This document shows, one piece after another, positions 1-8,887 of a DNA stretch of 64,000 bases; the stretch's first letter is position 1, and the number at the start of each line of letters is the position of its first letter. Below the pieces are notes generated by a model. It was not told where the DNA came from and did no database searches. It was given only the letters and a program-made list of their open reading frames with translations. Source of the stretch: Nocardia iowensis (GTDB taxonomy: Bacteria > Actinomycetota > Actinomycetes > Mycobacteriales > Mycobacteriaceae); assembly GCF_019222765.1 (NCBI RefSeq), contig NZ_CP078145.1:7006001-7070000 (forward strand), read 5' to 3'. The translations under genes were made by a program, and so were the position numbers.

Positions 1-713
1 ACCGGCGGGCGATTGAACTGCCACGGATTCGCACCCTCGCGCCGGATCTGCCGGTACAGCATGGTCATGTAGCAGAAGTCGAGAATCGACACCGTCGCGA
101 AGAGGAAGAGCAGCAGCCTTCGCTCCGGAAAGACGATGATGGTGTTGAGCGCGCCGAGGGCGGTTCCCGCCCACTTGAACAGCGCGATGTACATCGACTG
201 CCCGGCCGAGGAGCCGCGGCTGCGCAGCATGAGAATGAAGCTCGTGCTGAGCAAGATATTCAGTCCGGCACCGTCATACAGACCGATCGGGTCCTTGAAC
301 TCGTAGGTCATCAACAGGGTCAGCGCCGCCGCATAGGCAATGATGGCGGCGACCATGCCGCGGAACGCGCGCCGCGACATCGACGGGAAGTCCCTGTTTC
401 CCCATTTGAGCACCTGATACAGGATGAGGATATCGACCAGCGCCCAGGCCAAATAGAATGGTCGCAGTTCGGCGTCCTGTTGGATGACCAGCGAATGCAT
501 GAATTCCCACGCGATATTCGCGCAGACGAAGGCCGCTGGTATACCGACCCGTTTGTCCACGAAACCGCGATGGATCGCCAACCCGTAGGCGATGAGCCAG
601 CACACCGCGAGTCCGGTGACGATGGAATAGAACCCGATGCTGTGGAAGTCCCGCGGTGGCAACACCACGGGAGCGACGGTCGGAAGATCAATGAGGTAGG
701 GCGGAAACCACAC
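1..713 (-). CDS. Pyr4/PaxB-type membrane terpene cyclase (3' end cut by window edge)
   Basis: About 237 codons read from a GTG at 713 to the window edge; an AGAAAGG lies nine bases upstream of it. The product is very hydrophobic, with about seven predicted membrane segments. Its length and layout fit the Pyr4/PaxB/DmtA1 family of integral-membrane terpene cyclases, which protonate a prenyl or epoxyprenyl chain on an aromatic partner. Two acidic residues sit where the family's catalytic pair (Glu63 and Asp218 of Pyr4) is expected: E70 in ANIAWEF and D212 in SILDFCYM. It is the last visible gene of the prenyl/aminohydroxybenzoate operon, 34 bases after the acyl ligase, so it probably cyclises the prenylated product. 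The family call is from memory of motifs and topology, not from an alignment. Only a few C-terminal residues are missing. Confidence 0.72.
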   Translation of the reverse strand, partial: MWFPPYLIDLPTVAPVVLPPRDFHSIGFYSIVTGLAVCWLIAYGLAIHRGFVDKRVGIPAAFVCANIAWEFMHSLVIQQDAELRPFYLAWALVDILILYQVLKWGNRDFPSMSRRAFRGMVAAIIAYAAALTLLMTYEFKDPIGLYDGAGLNILLSTSFILMLRSRGSSAGQSMYIALFKWAGTALGALNTIIVFPERRLLLFLFATVSILDFCYMTMLYRQIRREGANPWQFNRPP

Positions 714-747
714 GAGAGCCAGCCTTTCTGTGACAGATCCAGCGTTT

Positions 748-2367
748 TCAGATCCAGTTACCGCTGCCGATGCCCGCGGCGGTGCCGACGAGTCGCGCGC
801 GCAGCTCGGCCCGCTGGACTTTCCAGGTCCCGGTCCGCGGGACCTGGTCCCATGGCACCACTCGCGGCTGCTGCATGGCGGGCAGCCCGTGCGTCGCCGC
901 GGTCCATTCGGCGGGCTCGAGTCGGTCGTCGCGCATGCAGACCACCGGCAGCGGCAGATTCCCGGGAATCGCCAGCACGACGATTTCCGTCGCATTCGCC
1001 AATCGATCCAGCAGTGTGCTTTCCAATTCGATACAGCTCATGCCGGGAATCATGTCGACTTCGCGGTCGACCATTCGATATCGCCCGAATCCGAGGGATA
1101 TCGCCATGTCACCGCTGTTCCACCATTTGCCGTCGACCTTCGAGCGGTGCCGCTCGTCTTCCCCCAAATAGGTGAGACACCGGCCCTTCGCGGAGATCAT
1201 CAGCAAGCCCGCCGTGCCGTGCGGAACCTTTTGTCCCGTCACCGGATCGACGACGCGGGCGCGGACCATCGGCGGAAAGCCGACGGTCGTCAGATCCGAG
1301 CGCTCCCGTCGGCGGCCGTTGACCATCGGCCGGGTGACGATCCCGCCGACCATGGCGTGAATCTCCGACTGCGCCAACGCCCAGGCCCATACCGGGAACC
1401 TGCGTTGCGACGCGTTGAGGAACTTGCGCACCGTTCGCGTGTGCACCGCGTCGAAAGTGCTGGTGAACAGCCGCGTTCGGGCGAAGAGCTCCGGCTGCCG
1501 GTCGGCCAGTTCCTCCCAGAGCTGGAAGACATTCGGCAGCGTTTCCACGTGCGTTGGACGAAAAGCCGCCAATGCCTTCGCCACCTCGGTGGGTGCCGGA
1601 TCCGAGAGCGCCACCATGGCGCGCGGACCGACCGCGAGTTGCGATGCGGTCCACAGGAACGCCCGGATATGGAAGAACGGAATGGCGGCGGCGACAATAT
1701 CGTCGCGCCGAGACGTCATGAACGGCAACGGGAATCGCTCCAGCCGCGGCGGCAGCGAATGGATCGCGGTATCGGCGCTGTGCACGACGAACTTCGGCAC
1801 GCCGGTGGTGCCGGAGGTGTGCGTCACGATCATCGGCTCAGCATTGGCGTTCGGCCGCGCGGACACCGCTGCCGCACCGCGGAATTCGTCGAGCGGCACC
1901 GCGTTGTCCGGCAGATCATCGCGGGGTTCGCCCACGGTGACGATCGGGGTCTCGGCAGGTGCCAGCTCGACCGAGGCCGCAACCGCGGCGGCCAGCAGGG
2001 TCGTTCCGGCGATCACCAGCCGCGGCGCCGCCTTGGCGATCATCACCGGCAGCATCGGCAGCGGCACGAACGGCGAGATCATTACCGGCAGCGCACCGAT
2101 CCGCGCCGCGCCCGCGGCAACCAGCACGCTGTCGAAATGGTTGTCTTTGACGATGACGACCTTGTCGCCGTGCCGTGCGCCCGCCGCGTAGAGCGCACTC
2201 GCGAGGTCACGCACGGTCGCCGCCAACGTATTCGCGTCGAACGCGGTACCGAGATCCGGCGCGATATCGGCGGGCCGATCGACGTGCACGATGGTTTGTC
2301 CGGTCCGGTCCGCATGCCAGTCGAACAGCAGACCGATATTGATGTGTGAGTATTTGAGTCTGGTCAT
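748..2367 (-). CDS. AMP-forming acyl/aryl ligase (ANL superfamily)
   Basis: 539 residues. The chosen ATG has a perfect AGGAGG eight bases upstream; a longer upstream reading lacks such a site. The phosphate-binding loop reads THTSGTTGVPK near residue 190, and the C-terminal lysine motif is in GTWKVQRAEL. The family activates a carboxylate as acyl-AMP and passes it to CoA or a carrier protein. No carrier domain is fused. It lies 10 bases after nphT7 in the meroterpenoid operon, so a likely substrate is the carboxyl group of the aminohydroxybenzoate or its prenylated form; that is inference. A fatty acid is the main alternative. Confidence 0.8.
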   Translation of the reverse strand: MTRLKYSHINIGLLFDWHADRTGQTIVHVDRPADIAPDLGTAFDANTLAATVRDLASALYAAGARHGDKVVIVKDNHFDSVLVAAGAARIGALPVMISPFVPLPMLPVMIAKAAPRLVIAGTTLLAAAVAASVELAPAETPIVTVGEPRDDLPDNAVPLDEFRGAAAVSARPNANAEPMIVTHTSGTTGVPKFVVHSADTAIHSLPPRLERFPLPFMTSRRDDIVAAAIPFFHIRAFLWTASQLAVGPRAMVALSDPAPTEVAKALAAFRPTHVETLPNVFQLWEELADRQPELFARTRLFTSTFDAVHTRTVRKFLNASQRRFPVWAWALAQSEIHAMVGGIVTRPMVNGRRRERSDLTTVGFPPMVRARVVDPVTGQKVPHGTAGLLMISAKGRCLTYLGEDERHRSKVDGKWWNSGDMAISLGFGRYRMVDREVDMIPGMSCIELESTLLDRLANATEIVVLAIPGNLPLPVVCMRDDRLEPAEWTAATHGLPAMQQPRVVPWDQVPRTGTWKVQRAELRARLVGTAAGIGSGNWI

Positions 2368-2377
2368 ACTCGTCCTC

Positions 2378-3373
2378 CTATGACGACCATTCGATGAGCG
2401 CCAACCCCACCGACATGCCACCGCCGAATCCGATGAGCAGAATCAGGTCGCCGGTGCGTAGCGCACCGCCGGCCGCGGCCCGATCGAGCGTGATGGGAAT
2501 GGATGCGGCGCCGGTGTTGCCGTACTCGCCGACCGTGCGGTGCACGTGCGCGGTGTGCAGTCCCAATTCGGGGATGGTGTCGTCCAACATCACGCCGTTC
2601 GCCTGATGCGGCACGACATGTCCGATCTCGTGCGGCGACACATTGCAGTCGTAGAGGAATTGCTTGACCAGCTCCGGCAGGGTCGTCTCCACGAACTCGC
2701 GGACACCGCGGCCGTCCATGGTGAAGTGCTGCAACCCGGCGGCGTGCGTGTGCGGCGAAGACGGCAGCCGAGACCCACCGGCCGGCACCGAGATCAGTTC
2801 CGACATCTGCCCGAAGGTGTGCAGTCGGCACTCGCGGATGCCCCCGCCGGACACCGGACCGAGCACCACGGCACCGGCGCCGTCGCCGAACAGGACGACG
2901 GTCTTGCGATCGCGCGGATCGAGAATGCGCGAATACACGTCCGCCCCGATCACCAATCCGTATCCGCCCGAGGCACGGACGAGCGGATGCGCGACCGCCG
3001 ACGCGAAGACGAAGCCACTGCACACGGCGTTGATATCGAAGGCGGCCGCGTTCGCGCCGAGTAGCTGTTGCACGTAGGCCGCGGTCGGCGGCTGCGGACG
3101 ATCGGGCGTCGAGGTCGCCACGACGATCGTGGACAGATCGGCCGCCGTGATTCCCGCGGCCGCGAGGGCCATGCGCCCGGCCTCGGCGGCCAGATCGGAG
3201 GTCGCTTGATCCGAGTCCGCCCAGCGGCGTTCCCGGATCGTCGTCTTGCGGCGGATCCACGCATCATCGACGCCGGCGGGCGCGGCCACCTCGGCATTCG
3301 TGACGATGCGGTCCGGGACGTAGGCCCCGGTCCCGAGTACCCCGATCCGCGGCATGGGTTCGACCGCCGTCAT
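2378..3373 (-). CDS. nphT7: acetoacetyl-CoA synthase NphT7 (KAS III family)
   Basis: 331 residues. The protein condenses acetyl-CoA with malonyl-CoA to give acetoacetyl-CoA irreversibly, replacing thiolase at the head of the mevalonate pathway. It closely resembles Streptomyces CL190 NphT7 as I remember it, with shared stretches such as STPDRPQPPTAAYVQ, YSRIL.P.DRKTVVLFGDGA and VPHQANGVMLD. The catalytic triad is visible: C118 in AVCSG, H256 in PHQAN and N286 in GNTGAAS. The start overlaps the stop of the HMG-CoA synthase gene as ATGA, showing translational coupling. In CL190 the gene sits at the same place in the mevalonate cluster. Confidence 0.93.
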   Translation of the reverse strand: MTAVEPMPRIGVLGTGAYVPDRIVTNAEVAAPAGVDDAWIRRKTTIRERRWADSDQATSDLAAEAGRMALAAAGITAADLSTIVVATSTPDRPQPPTAAYVQQLLGANAAAFDINAVCSGFVFASAVAHPLVRASGGYGLVIGADVYSRILDPRDRKTVVLFGDGAGAVVLGPVSGGGIRECRLHTFGQMSELISVPAGGSRLPSSPHTHAAGLQHFTMDGRGVREFVETTLPELVKQFLYDCNVSPHEIGHVVPHQANGVMLDDTIPELGLHTAHVHRTVGEYGNTGAASIPITLDRAAAGGALRTGDLILLIGFGGGMSVGLALIEWSS

Positions 3374-4557
3374 CTCCTCGGCATCCTCGGCTCGTAGATC
3401 CGTTTGTGCCCGGATACCGCGGCGAGCCGGTATGGGCCCGAACCCTCCTCGGGGAGCTCGTAGTCACCGCCGTCGACCGGAATGGTCCGCTCGTGCAGGG
3501 CGCGGTAGTGCGCGTAGTCGATCGGCGTGCGACGCTCGATCGCCCTGCGGTGCGCGGCGGTCCGCAGCTGCGCTCCGTAGCCGGGAACCACCGTCGCGCC
3601 GAAGAATTCGGCCACGCTGCCGGACCCGTAGCTGAACAGCGCGATGTGCTGATCGGCCAGATCGCGGCTGTGGTCGAGGAGCGACGCCAACCCGAGGTAG
3701 AGCGAGGCGGTATAGCTGTTGCCGATCGATCGGTTGTAGATGGTGGTGTTGTGCACGGCCCCGAGAATTTCGTGGGCGGCGCCGTCCAGATTCGAGCATT
3801 CAGCCAGATGCCGATGCGCCTTCGACGCCATTTTCGTGAACGGCTGGTGATAGCAGAAGGCGGAGAATTCGGCGGCCGGGCGGCCGCCTTGCTCGACATA
3901 GTCCTTCCAAGCACCTTCCACTGCTTGCAGATACGCGGTGATCGACGTTTTGCCGTCGACCAGCGCGGTGGACCGGTAGTTGGGCCGCCAGAAGTCCATG
4001 ATGTCGGCGGCGAACAAACCCGATGGCGACTCGATCCGCAGAATCGCGGGATCGGCGGAAACCAGCATTGCCGCGGCCGCCGCCCCCTGGGTTGCCTCGC
4101 CGGGGGAACCGAGCTCGTATTTGGCGATATCGGTCGCGATCACCAGGACCCGCTGCGAGGGCTCCCGGTGCACCAGTGCCGCCGCGAATTGCAGCGCCGC
4201 GGTCGCGCCGTAGCAGGCCTGCTTCAATTCGACGACCCGGGCCGATGAGGGCAGGCCGAGCAGCGAATGCACGTAGACGCCAGCCGATTTGGCCTGGTCG
4301 ACGCCCGTTTCAGTGGCCAGCAAGACGGTGCGGATATCGGCCGCGCCGTGCCGGTCGACAATCGGTTTGGCCGCTTCCGCCGCCATCGTGACGATGTCCT
4401 CGTCGGCAGCGGTGACGCTCATCGAACTCTGCCCGATACCTATACGGTATTTGTCGAGGTCTACACCGTATTTCCGGGCCAGCTCGCTGTGATTCATCTG
4501 GTAATGCGATGTCGCGAAAGACAAGTCGTGGATACCGACCGCAAGAGTGTGATTCAT
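3370..4557 (-). CDS. mvaS: hydroxymethylglutaryl-CoA synthase
   Basis: 395 residues from the ATG at 4557, which has GGAG six bases upstream; two other in-frame ATGs at 4560 and 4569 are possible, the last overlapping the HMG-CoA reductase stop as TGATG. The enzyme joins acetoacetyl-CoA and acetyl-CoA to make HMG-CoA. The N-terminal GIHDLSFAT and the nucleophile motif ELKQACYGATAALQFA are typical of bacterial mevalonate HMG-CoA synthases. It sits between the reductase and nphT7, as in the Streptomyces CL190 cluster. Confidence 0.93.
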   Translation of the reverse strand: MNHTLAVGIHDLSFATSHYQMNHSELARKYGVDLDKYRIGIGQSSMSVTAADEDIVTMAAEAAKPIVDRHGAADIRTVLLATETGVDQAKSAGVYVHSLLGLPSSARVVELKQACYGATAALQFAAALVHREPSQRVLVIATDIAKYELGSPGEATQGAAAAAMLVSADPAILRIESPSGLFAADIMDFWRPNYRSTALVDGKTSITAYLQAVEGAWKDYVEQGGRPAAEFSAFCYHQPFTKMASKAHRHLAECSNLDGAAHEILGAVHNTTIYNRSIGNSYTASLYLGLASLLDHSRDLADQHIALFSYGSGSVAEFFGATVVPGYGAQLRTAAHRRAIERRTPIDYAHYRALHERTIPVDGGDYELPEEGSGPYRLAAVSGHKRIYEPRMPRR

Positions 4558-4568
4558 CATTTGCTCCA

Positions 4569-5648
4569 TCAGTGTCGAACTGCGGGCTCACGTTCGAACT
4601 GCACGTGCGCCCGCATGAGTTCACCGGGGTTCGTCTGCGCCGCAAGCAGCGACAGTTCGCCGCACAGCACGGTCGCGGCGGCGATCACCGCGAGCCGCCG
4701 GGCACCGGCGCCCGTTTCCGGTCCGGGCCGGCAACCCAGCCGCCCGAGGTTGTCGTCGACGAAGTCGAGTCCCTTCCCGTTGCCGATGCTGCCGACGATG
4801 AGATTGGGCAGGGTGCAGGAGAAATAGAGGTCGCCGTCGCGATCCTCGGCATAGGTGATCCCCTGCGACCCTTCGACGATGTTCGCCGCGTCCTGCCCGG
4901 TCGCCAGGTAGAACCCGAGCAGCATGTTCGCGTAATGCGCGTTCGCGGAACGGATCCCGCCCGCCAATATCGTGCCGACCATGTTCTTGCGGACATTGAG
5001 GTCGGCGATCTTCTTCGCGGTGGTGTGCAAGACGTCCGCGACGATGTGCCGTGGTATCAGCAGCTCGGTGACGACGTTCTTGCCGCGGCCGAGGATTCCG
5101 TTGACCGCGGTCGCCTTCTTGTCGGTGCAGTAGTTTCCGGAGATCGAGCCGTAGGAAACACCGGGGACGGTGTGCAGAATATGCGTCATCAGCCGGTCGG
5201 CGGCCAGCGTCGCCATATTGTGCCCGGACGCGTCGCCGGTGGTGAACTCGAAGCGGAGGAAGATCAGGTTCCCGACCTGCTCGTGCCGGACGCCGACCAG
5301 GTCGGTGAACCGGCTGCCGTCCGCGACGACCCGACGTAGTTCTTCGAACATCGAATCGACTTGTCGCACAGCTGAATGCGCCACTTCGGCGTCGAGGGCT
5401 TCGATGAGTATCGAGCGGGTCATCCGCTCGTCGACCAGGACGGCGACGATCCCGGAGTCGATCATCATGGAAACCTTCGCCCCGCGCTGCACGGACGGCC
5501 ACAGCGGGGTCTCGAAGGTGGCGAGCGGAACGCTGGTCTCGGTTCGGGCGATATTGCCCGAAATCCTGATCGGCCCGACCCATTTCATCGGAATTTCGGC
5601 AGAGGTCAGATATTCGGCCACGAAGTACCCACTTTCCAACTTCGACAA
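4569..5648 (-). CDS. mvaA: hydroxymethylglutaryl-CoA reductase
   Basis: Up to 359 residues. The first start is a TTG at 5648 with no clear ribosome site; a GTG at 5621, giving 350 residues, fits the N-terminus of the Streptomyces enzyme better. It reduces HMG-CoA to mevalonate with NAD(P)H. Signature stretches are SGHNMATLA, the lysine motif NYCTDKKATA, GGIRSANAHYANMLLGFY and GQDAANIVEGSQ. The sequence is very like the CL190 reductase. It is 30 bases downstream of the IPP isomerase gene and is coupled to the HMG-CoA synthase gene. Confidence 0.92.
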   Translation of the reverse strand: MSKLESGYFVAEYLTSAEIPMKWVGPIRISGNIARTETSVPLATFETPLWPSVQRGAKVSMMIDSGIVAVLVDERMTRSILIEALDAEVAHSAVRQVDSMFEELRRVVADGSRFTDLVGVRHEQVGNLIFLRFEFTTGDASGHNMATLAADRLMTHILHTVPGVSYGSISGNYCTDKKATAVNGILGRGKNVVTELLIPRHIVADVLHTTAKKIADLNVRKNMVGTILAGGIRSANAHYANMLLGFYLATGQDAANIVEGSQGITYAEDRDGDLYFSCTLPNLIVGSIGNGKGLDFVDDNLGRLGCRPGPETGAGARRLAVIAAATVLCGELSLLAAQTNPGELMRAHVQFEREPAVRH

Positions 5649-5678
5649 TGATCAACATTCGCCCGGCGCGTGACCGAG

Positions 5679-6758
5679 CTACGACGCTGCTCGGGACACC
5701 GAAGCGCGGCGCGTTGCCAGACCGTGCAGGTCTATTCCTCTGGCTTCGCAGAACGAGCGGAGATTTCCGGTGATCAGGACATCGCAGTGCGCGCACTCCG
5801 CCGGGGTACGTGCCCCGAGAACGGTCATCACCGCGGCGAGTTGGTCCAGCCAGGTGCTGATCCGAGCCACCAGCGCGGCCGGTCCCTGCTCGACGAGCGT
5901 GCCGAGCAATCGCCCCGAGGCGCCGACGGCCGCGGCGCCCAGCGCGAGACTGCGCACGATATCGAGCGGGTGCCGAATTCCACCGGAGGCCAGCACCGGT
6001 ATATCGGGGATGCGGCCGCAGTCCAGCAGGCACGCGGCCGTCGATTGGCCCCAGCCGTCGAGGAAGGAATAGTCCGCCGTATCCCGGCGGCCGTTCTCGA
6101 TGATCGCGAAATTGGTGCCGCCGCGCCCGCCGACGTCGGCCGCGGCGACGCCAACCTGTCGCAACGACAGCACGGTCTCGCGACTGAGGCCGAATCCCAC
6201 CTCCTTCACGATCACCGGGATATCGACCGCCGCCGTGATCCGCTCGATCTGCCGGAACCAGGCGGAAAACGATCGATCGCCCTCCGGCATCACGGTTTCC
6301 TGGATCACGTTGAGGTGGATCTGCAACGCGTCCGCCCGCAACAAATCAATAGCGCGACGGGCATTGTCGACGGAGGTGGTGGCGTTGATATTCGCCATGA
6401 TGAATCCGTCCGGATTCTCCTCGCGCATGACCCGATAGGTATCGGCCACGGATTCGTCGGCCAGGTACGCGCTCAACGATCCGGTGGCGACGGCGACCCC
6501 GGTCTCCCGTGCCGCGATCGCGAGGTCACGATTGATCCGGCCGGTGCCAGCGCTGCCGCCGGTCATCGCGTTGATGTAAAGCGGGGTCCGCCAGTGGATT
6601 CCACCGAAGGTCGTGCGCAGCGAGACGTCCGAGCGATCGATCCCCGCCAGTGCGTGGTGGACAAACGTCACGTCGTCGAACTCGTTGCTCGCGTCCTTGC
6701 CGTGTAACTGCTCGACGGCAAGGCGCACGTGATCATCCTTGCGGCTGCCGATCATCAT
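5679..6758 (-). CDS. fni: type 2 isopentenyl-diphosphate isomerase (FMN)
   Basis: 359 residues from the ATG at 6758, which follows AAGGAGG by six bases and lies inside the end of the phosphomevalonate kinase gene (26-base overlap). The enzyme interconverts IPP and DMAPP with reduced FMN. The N-terminal SRKDDHVRLA, the INAMTGGS motif, KEVGFGLS and the phosphate-binding ASGGIRHP loop identify the type 2 (non-metal-hydrolase) family. It supplies the DMAPP primer for the prenyl diphosphate synthase of the same operon. Confidence 0.93.
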   Translation of the reverse strand: MMIGSRKDDHVRLAVEQLHGKDASNEFDDVTFVHHALAGIDRSDVSLRTTFGGIHWRTPLYINAMTGGSAGTGRINRDLAIAARETGVAVATGSLSAYLADESVADTYRVMREENPDGFIMANINATTSVDNARRAIDLLRADALQIHLNVIQETVMPEGDRSFSAWFRQIERITAAVDIPVIVKEVGFGLSRETVLSLRQVGVAAADVGGRGGTNFAIIENGRRDTADYSFLDGWGQSTAACLLDCGRIPDIPVLASGGIRHPLDIVRSLALGAAAVGASGRLLGTLVEQGPAALVARISTWLDQLAAVMTVLGARTPAECAHCDVLITGNLRSFCEARGIDLHGLATRRASVSRAAS

Positions 6759-7857
6759 CGCGGGCCTCCTTTTCCACAGCCGGGACACGGATCGAGAGCG
6801 GGCGGATGCCCGCCGCACGCCACCGCGCCCGCAGGGTTTCGAGCTGATGGTGTGCGGTGTTGTCGAGAAAGGCGATGCCGCAGTCCCCGCCGCCGGCGCC
6901 CGACGGCTTGGCCGCCCCACCGACCTTCTCGACCGTGTCGCACAGAGTGGTCATCCGCGGCGTGAAGATGCCGATGCGCGTGATGCCGTCCGCGGTCTGC
7001 AGCAGGTCCCGGAATCGGCGAATCTGCCTGAGGAATTCCCGGTTTTCGCCATCGCGTAGCGCCGCTATGCAGGTGCGCACGCATTCGTCGCTGCGCCACA
7101 AGAACGACCGGTAGAAGGAGTCGTTGTTCCGGTTGCGCTCGGCCAACCCCGCCACCAATGTGTCGGTGGCGGCGGGTACGCCGGTCCAGCCCACTTCGAA
7201 GGTGAGATCGGCGGGTGGCTGTAGTCGCTTGATCGAAAACCCAGGCCATTCCGCATGTATGGCCCGGTCGATGCCGAGCCGCTCGGCCATACCGAGAATG
7301 TCGGTCCGATCGGGCGCGCTATAGGCGATCCAGCCGCCCCATACGCTGGCCGCGAGGTCTCCGCCCGACGCGCGCGCGGCGATCCGGGCAGTGGCCAGCA
7401 TGGCGAGCCGGTAGCGCTGCTCTGGCGTCAGATCCAGTCCGTAGAACGCGCCGACGGCCGAAATGGTCGCCACCGTAACGGCGCCACTCGAACCGAGGCC
7501 GAATTTCGTGCCGTCCTCGTGGAGTTCACTGGTGATGTCCAGCGTCAACGGACGAACCGGCAACCCGCGTTCCACGATGAGGCGCTCGACAGTTTCGATC
7601 GCGGACACCACATGGTTCAGTCGTGGCGCAGGGCCCGAGTCGTCCACGCACGGAACAAGTCGCGCGTCCACCCGGACGAATTCGACTGTGCCCGAATACA
7701 GATCGGACCTGACCGCGACGCGCCCGGCCAGCTCGCCCGGTGACACCGTGACCGACACTCGCCGGTCGACGGCGACCAGGATCGCCAAGCGTCCCGGCTC
7801 CACCACCGCGTATTCACCGACCACGAACAGCTTGCCAGGAGCGCTACAGGTGATCAT
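6733..7857 (-). CDS. mvaK2: phosphomevalonate kinase (GHMP family)
   Basis: 374 residues. It phosphorylates mevalonate 5-phosphate to the diphosphate. It opens with TCSAPGKLFVVGEYAVV, has the ATP loop KFGLGSSGAVTVA near residue 120 and the C-terminal GHMP motif KPSGAGGGDCGIAF. The start codon overlaps the decarboxylase stop as ATGA. Its position between decarboxylase and isomerase matches the Streptomyces CL190 gene order, which supports phosphomevalonate rather than mevalonate as substrate. Confidence 0.92.
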   Translation of the reverse strand: MITCSAPGKLFVVGEYAVVEPGRLAILVAVDRRVSVTVSPGELAGRVAVRSDLYSGTVEFVRVDARLVPCVDDSGPAPRLNHVVSAIETVERLIVERGLPVRPLTLDITSELHEDGTKFGLGSSGAVTVATISAVGAFYGLDLTPEQRYRLAMLATARIAARASGGDLAASVWGGWIAYSAPDRTDILGMAERLGIDRAIHAEWPGFSIKRLQPPADLTFEVGWTGVPAATDTLVAGLAERNRNNDSFYRSFLWRSDECVRTCIAALRDGENREFLRQIRRFRDLLQTADGITRIGIFTPRMTTLCDTVEKVGGAAKPSGAGGGDCGIAFLDNTAHHQLETLRARWRAAGIRPLSIRVPAVEKEARDDDRQPQG

Positions 7858-8861
7858 CGCGAATCTCCGTCGGGCAGCCGGGCGCCGGGACCGGGACGCG
7901 CGGTGATCACCGAGCGGGTGTCGCTGAGCGAACGCAATGCGTCGGCCACCCGCTCGGCGTGCCCACCTCGGCAGAGGACCTTCACATTCGGGCCGGCGTC
8001 CATCGTGGCGAAGGCGCCGATACCGGTCCGGCGCAATTGCCCGACGCAGTCGAGTACCCGTAGTGACGCCGGGGACAGATAGCGCACCGCGGGCCGTGCC
8101 GCGAGCATTGTCGCGTGCATGCCGAGGGCGTTGCGTTCGGCGATTTCACCGACGGCATCGAGGTCACCGCGGGTGATCGCCGCACGCATGTCGGCCAGGT
8201 CCTGGTGACTGGACTCCGCCCATGGCGCATAAAGCGGCGAAGTCTCGATGGTGCGGCGCATCGCCGCGCGGCTCGATATCTCCTTCGGCGCGGCATCGAC
8301 GACGGCGACCACCAGGGCGAGGTCGAGCGCACCGGCGTCGATGGGGTCGGCGTAGGAGCTCAGGTCGCCCTCTTCGCCGATTCCGGTACCAGCGTGCCAC
8401 AAAGCGAAGCCGCCGAAGATGGAGCGGCAGGCCGAACCCGACCCGCGCCGCGCCAGCCTGGACAGGCCGGTGGGGTTCAGGTCGAGTCCGTACGCAACCG
8501 CGGCGGCCAAGGCCAGCGCGGCGAATCCGCTCGCCGAGGAGGCCAGGCCCGCTCCGGTCGGCACGGTATTCGTCGTATCGACACGCAGATACTCCGCCCG
8601 CCCCGACATCCCACGCACCAGGTCGAGGAAGGTCCGGATCCTGGTCAGCATTTCGCCGGTCGCCGGTGCTCTGTTGACGGTCACCTGGTCGCGGTCGAGA
8701 GCGGTGTCCAGGCGGACCGTCGTTGTCGTCGGATAGATATCCAAGGTCACCGACAGGCTGTCGGTATGCGGAAGGATGTATTCCTCATCGCGTTTGCCCC
8801 AGTATTTGACCAACGCGATATTCGGGTGCGCGATCGCGGTCACCGCCGAATCGACGGTCAT
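7854..8861 (-). CDS. mvaD: diphosphomevalonate decarboxylase
   Basis: 335 residues from an ATG with GGAG five bases upstream; the open frame runs further upstream but only in shadow sequence. It makes IPP from mevalonate diphosphate by ATP-dependent decarboxylation. Diagnostic stretches are HPNIALVKYWGKRD, the GHMP loop PTGAGLASSASGFAA, SGSACRSIFGGFALW and TMDAGPNVKVLC. It lies 26 bases after mevalonate kinase and is coupled to phosphomevalonate kinase by ATGA. Confidence 0.94.
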   Translation of the reverse strand: MTVDSAVTAIAHPNIALVKYWGKRDEEYILPHTDSLSVTLDIYPTTTTVRLDTALDRDQVTVNRAPATGEMLTRIRTFLDLVRGMSGRAEYLRVDTTNTVPTGAGLASSASGFAALALAAAVAYGLDLNPTGLSRLARRGSGSACRSIFGGFALWHAGTGIGEEGDLSSYADPIDAGALDLALVVAVVDAAPKEISSRAAMRRTIETSPLYAPWAESSHQDLADMRAAITRGDLDAVGEIAERNALGMHATMLAARPAVRYLSPASLRVLDCVGQLRRTGIGAFATMDAGPNVKVLCRGGHAERVADALRSLSDTRSVITARPGPGARLPDGDSR

Positions 8862-8887
8862 GTGTGCTCCTTCGTCCGTCGGACAGG

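Noticed and set aside
730..2349. 539-codon plus-strand frame opposite the acyl ligase
   Set aside because: The minus strand encodes intact ANL motifs with a strong ribosome site; the plus frame resembles no protein.
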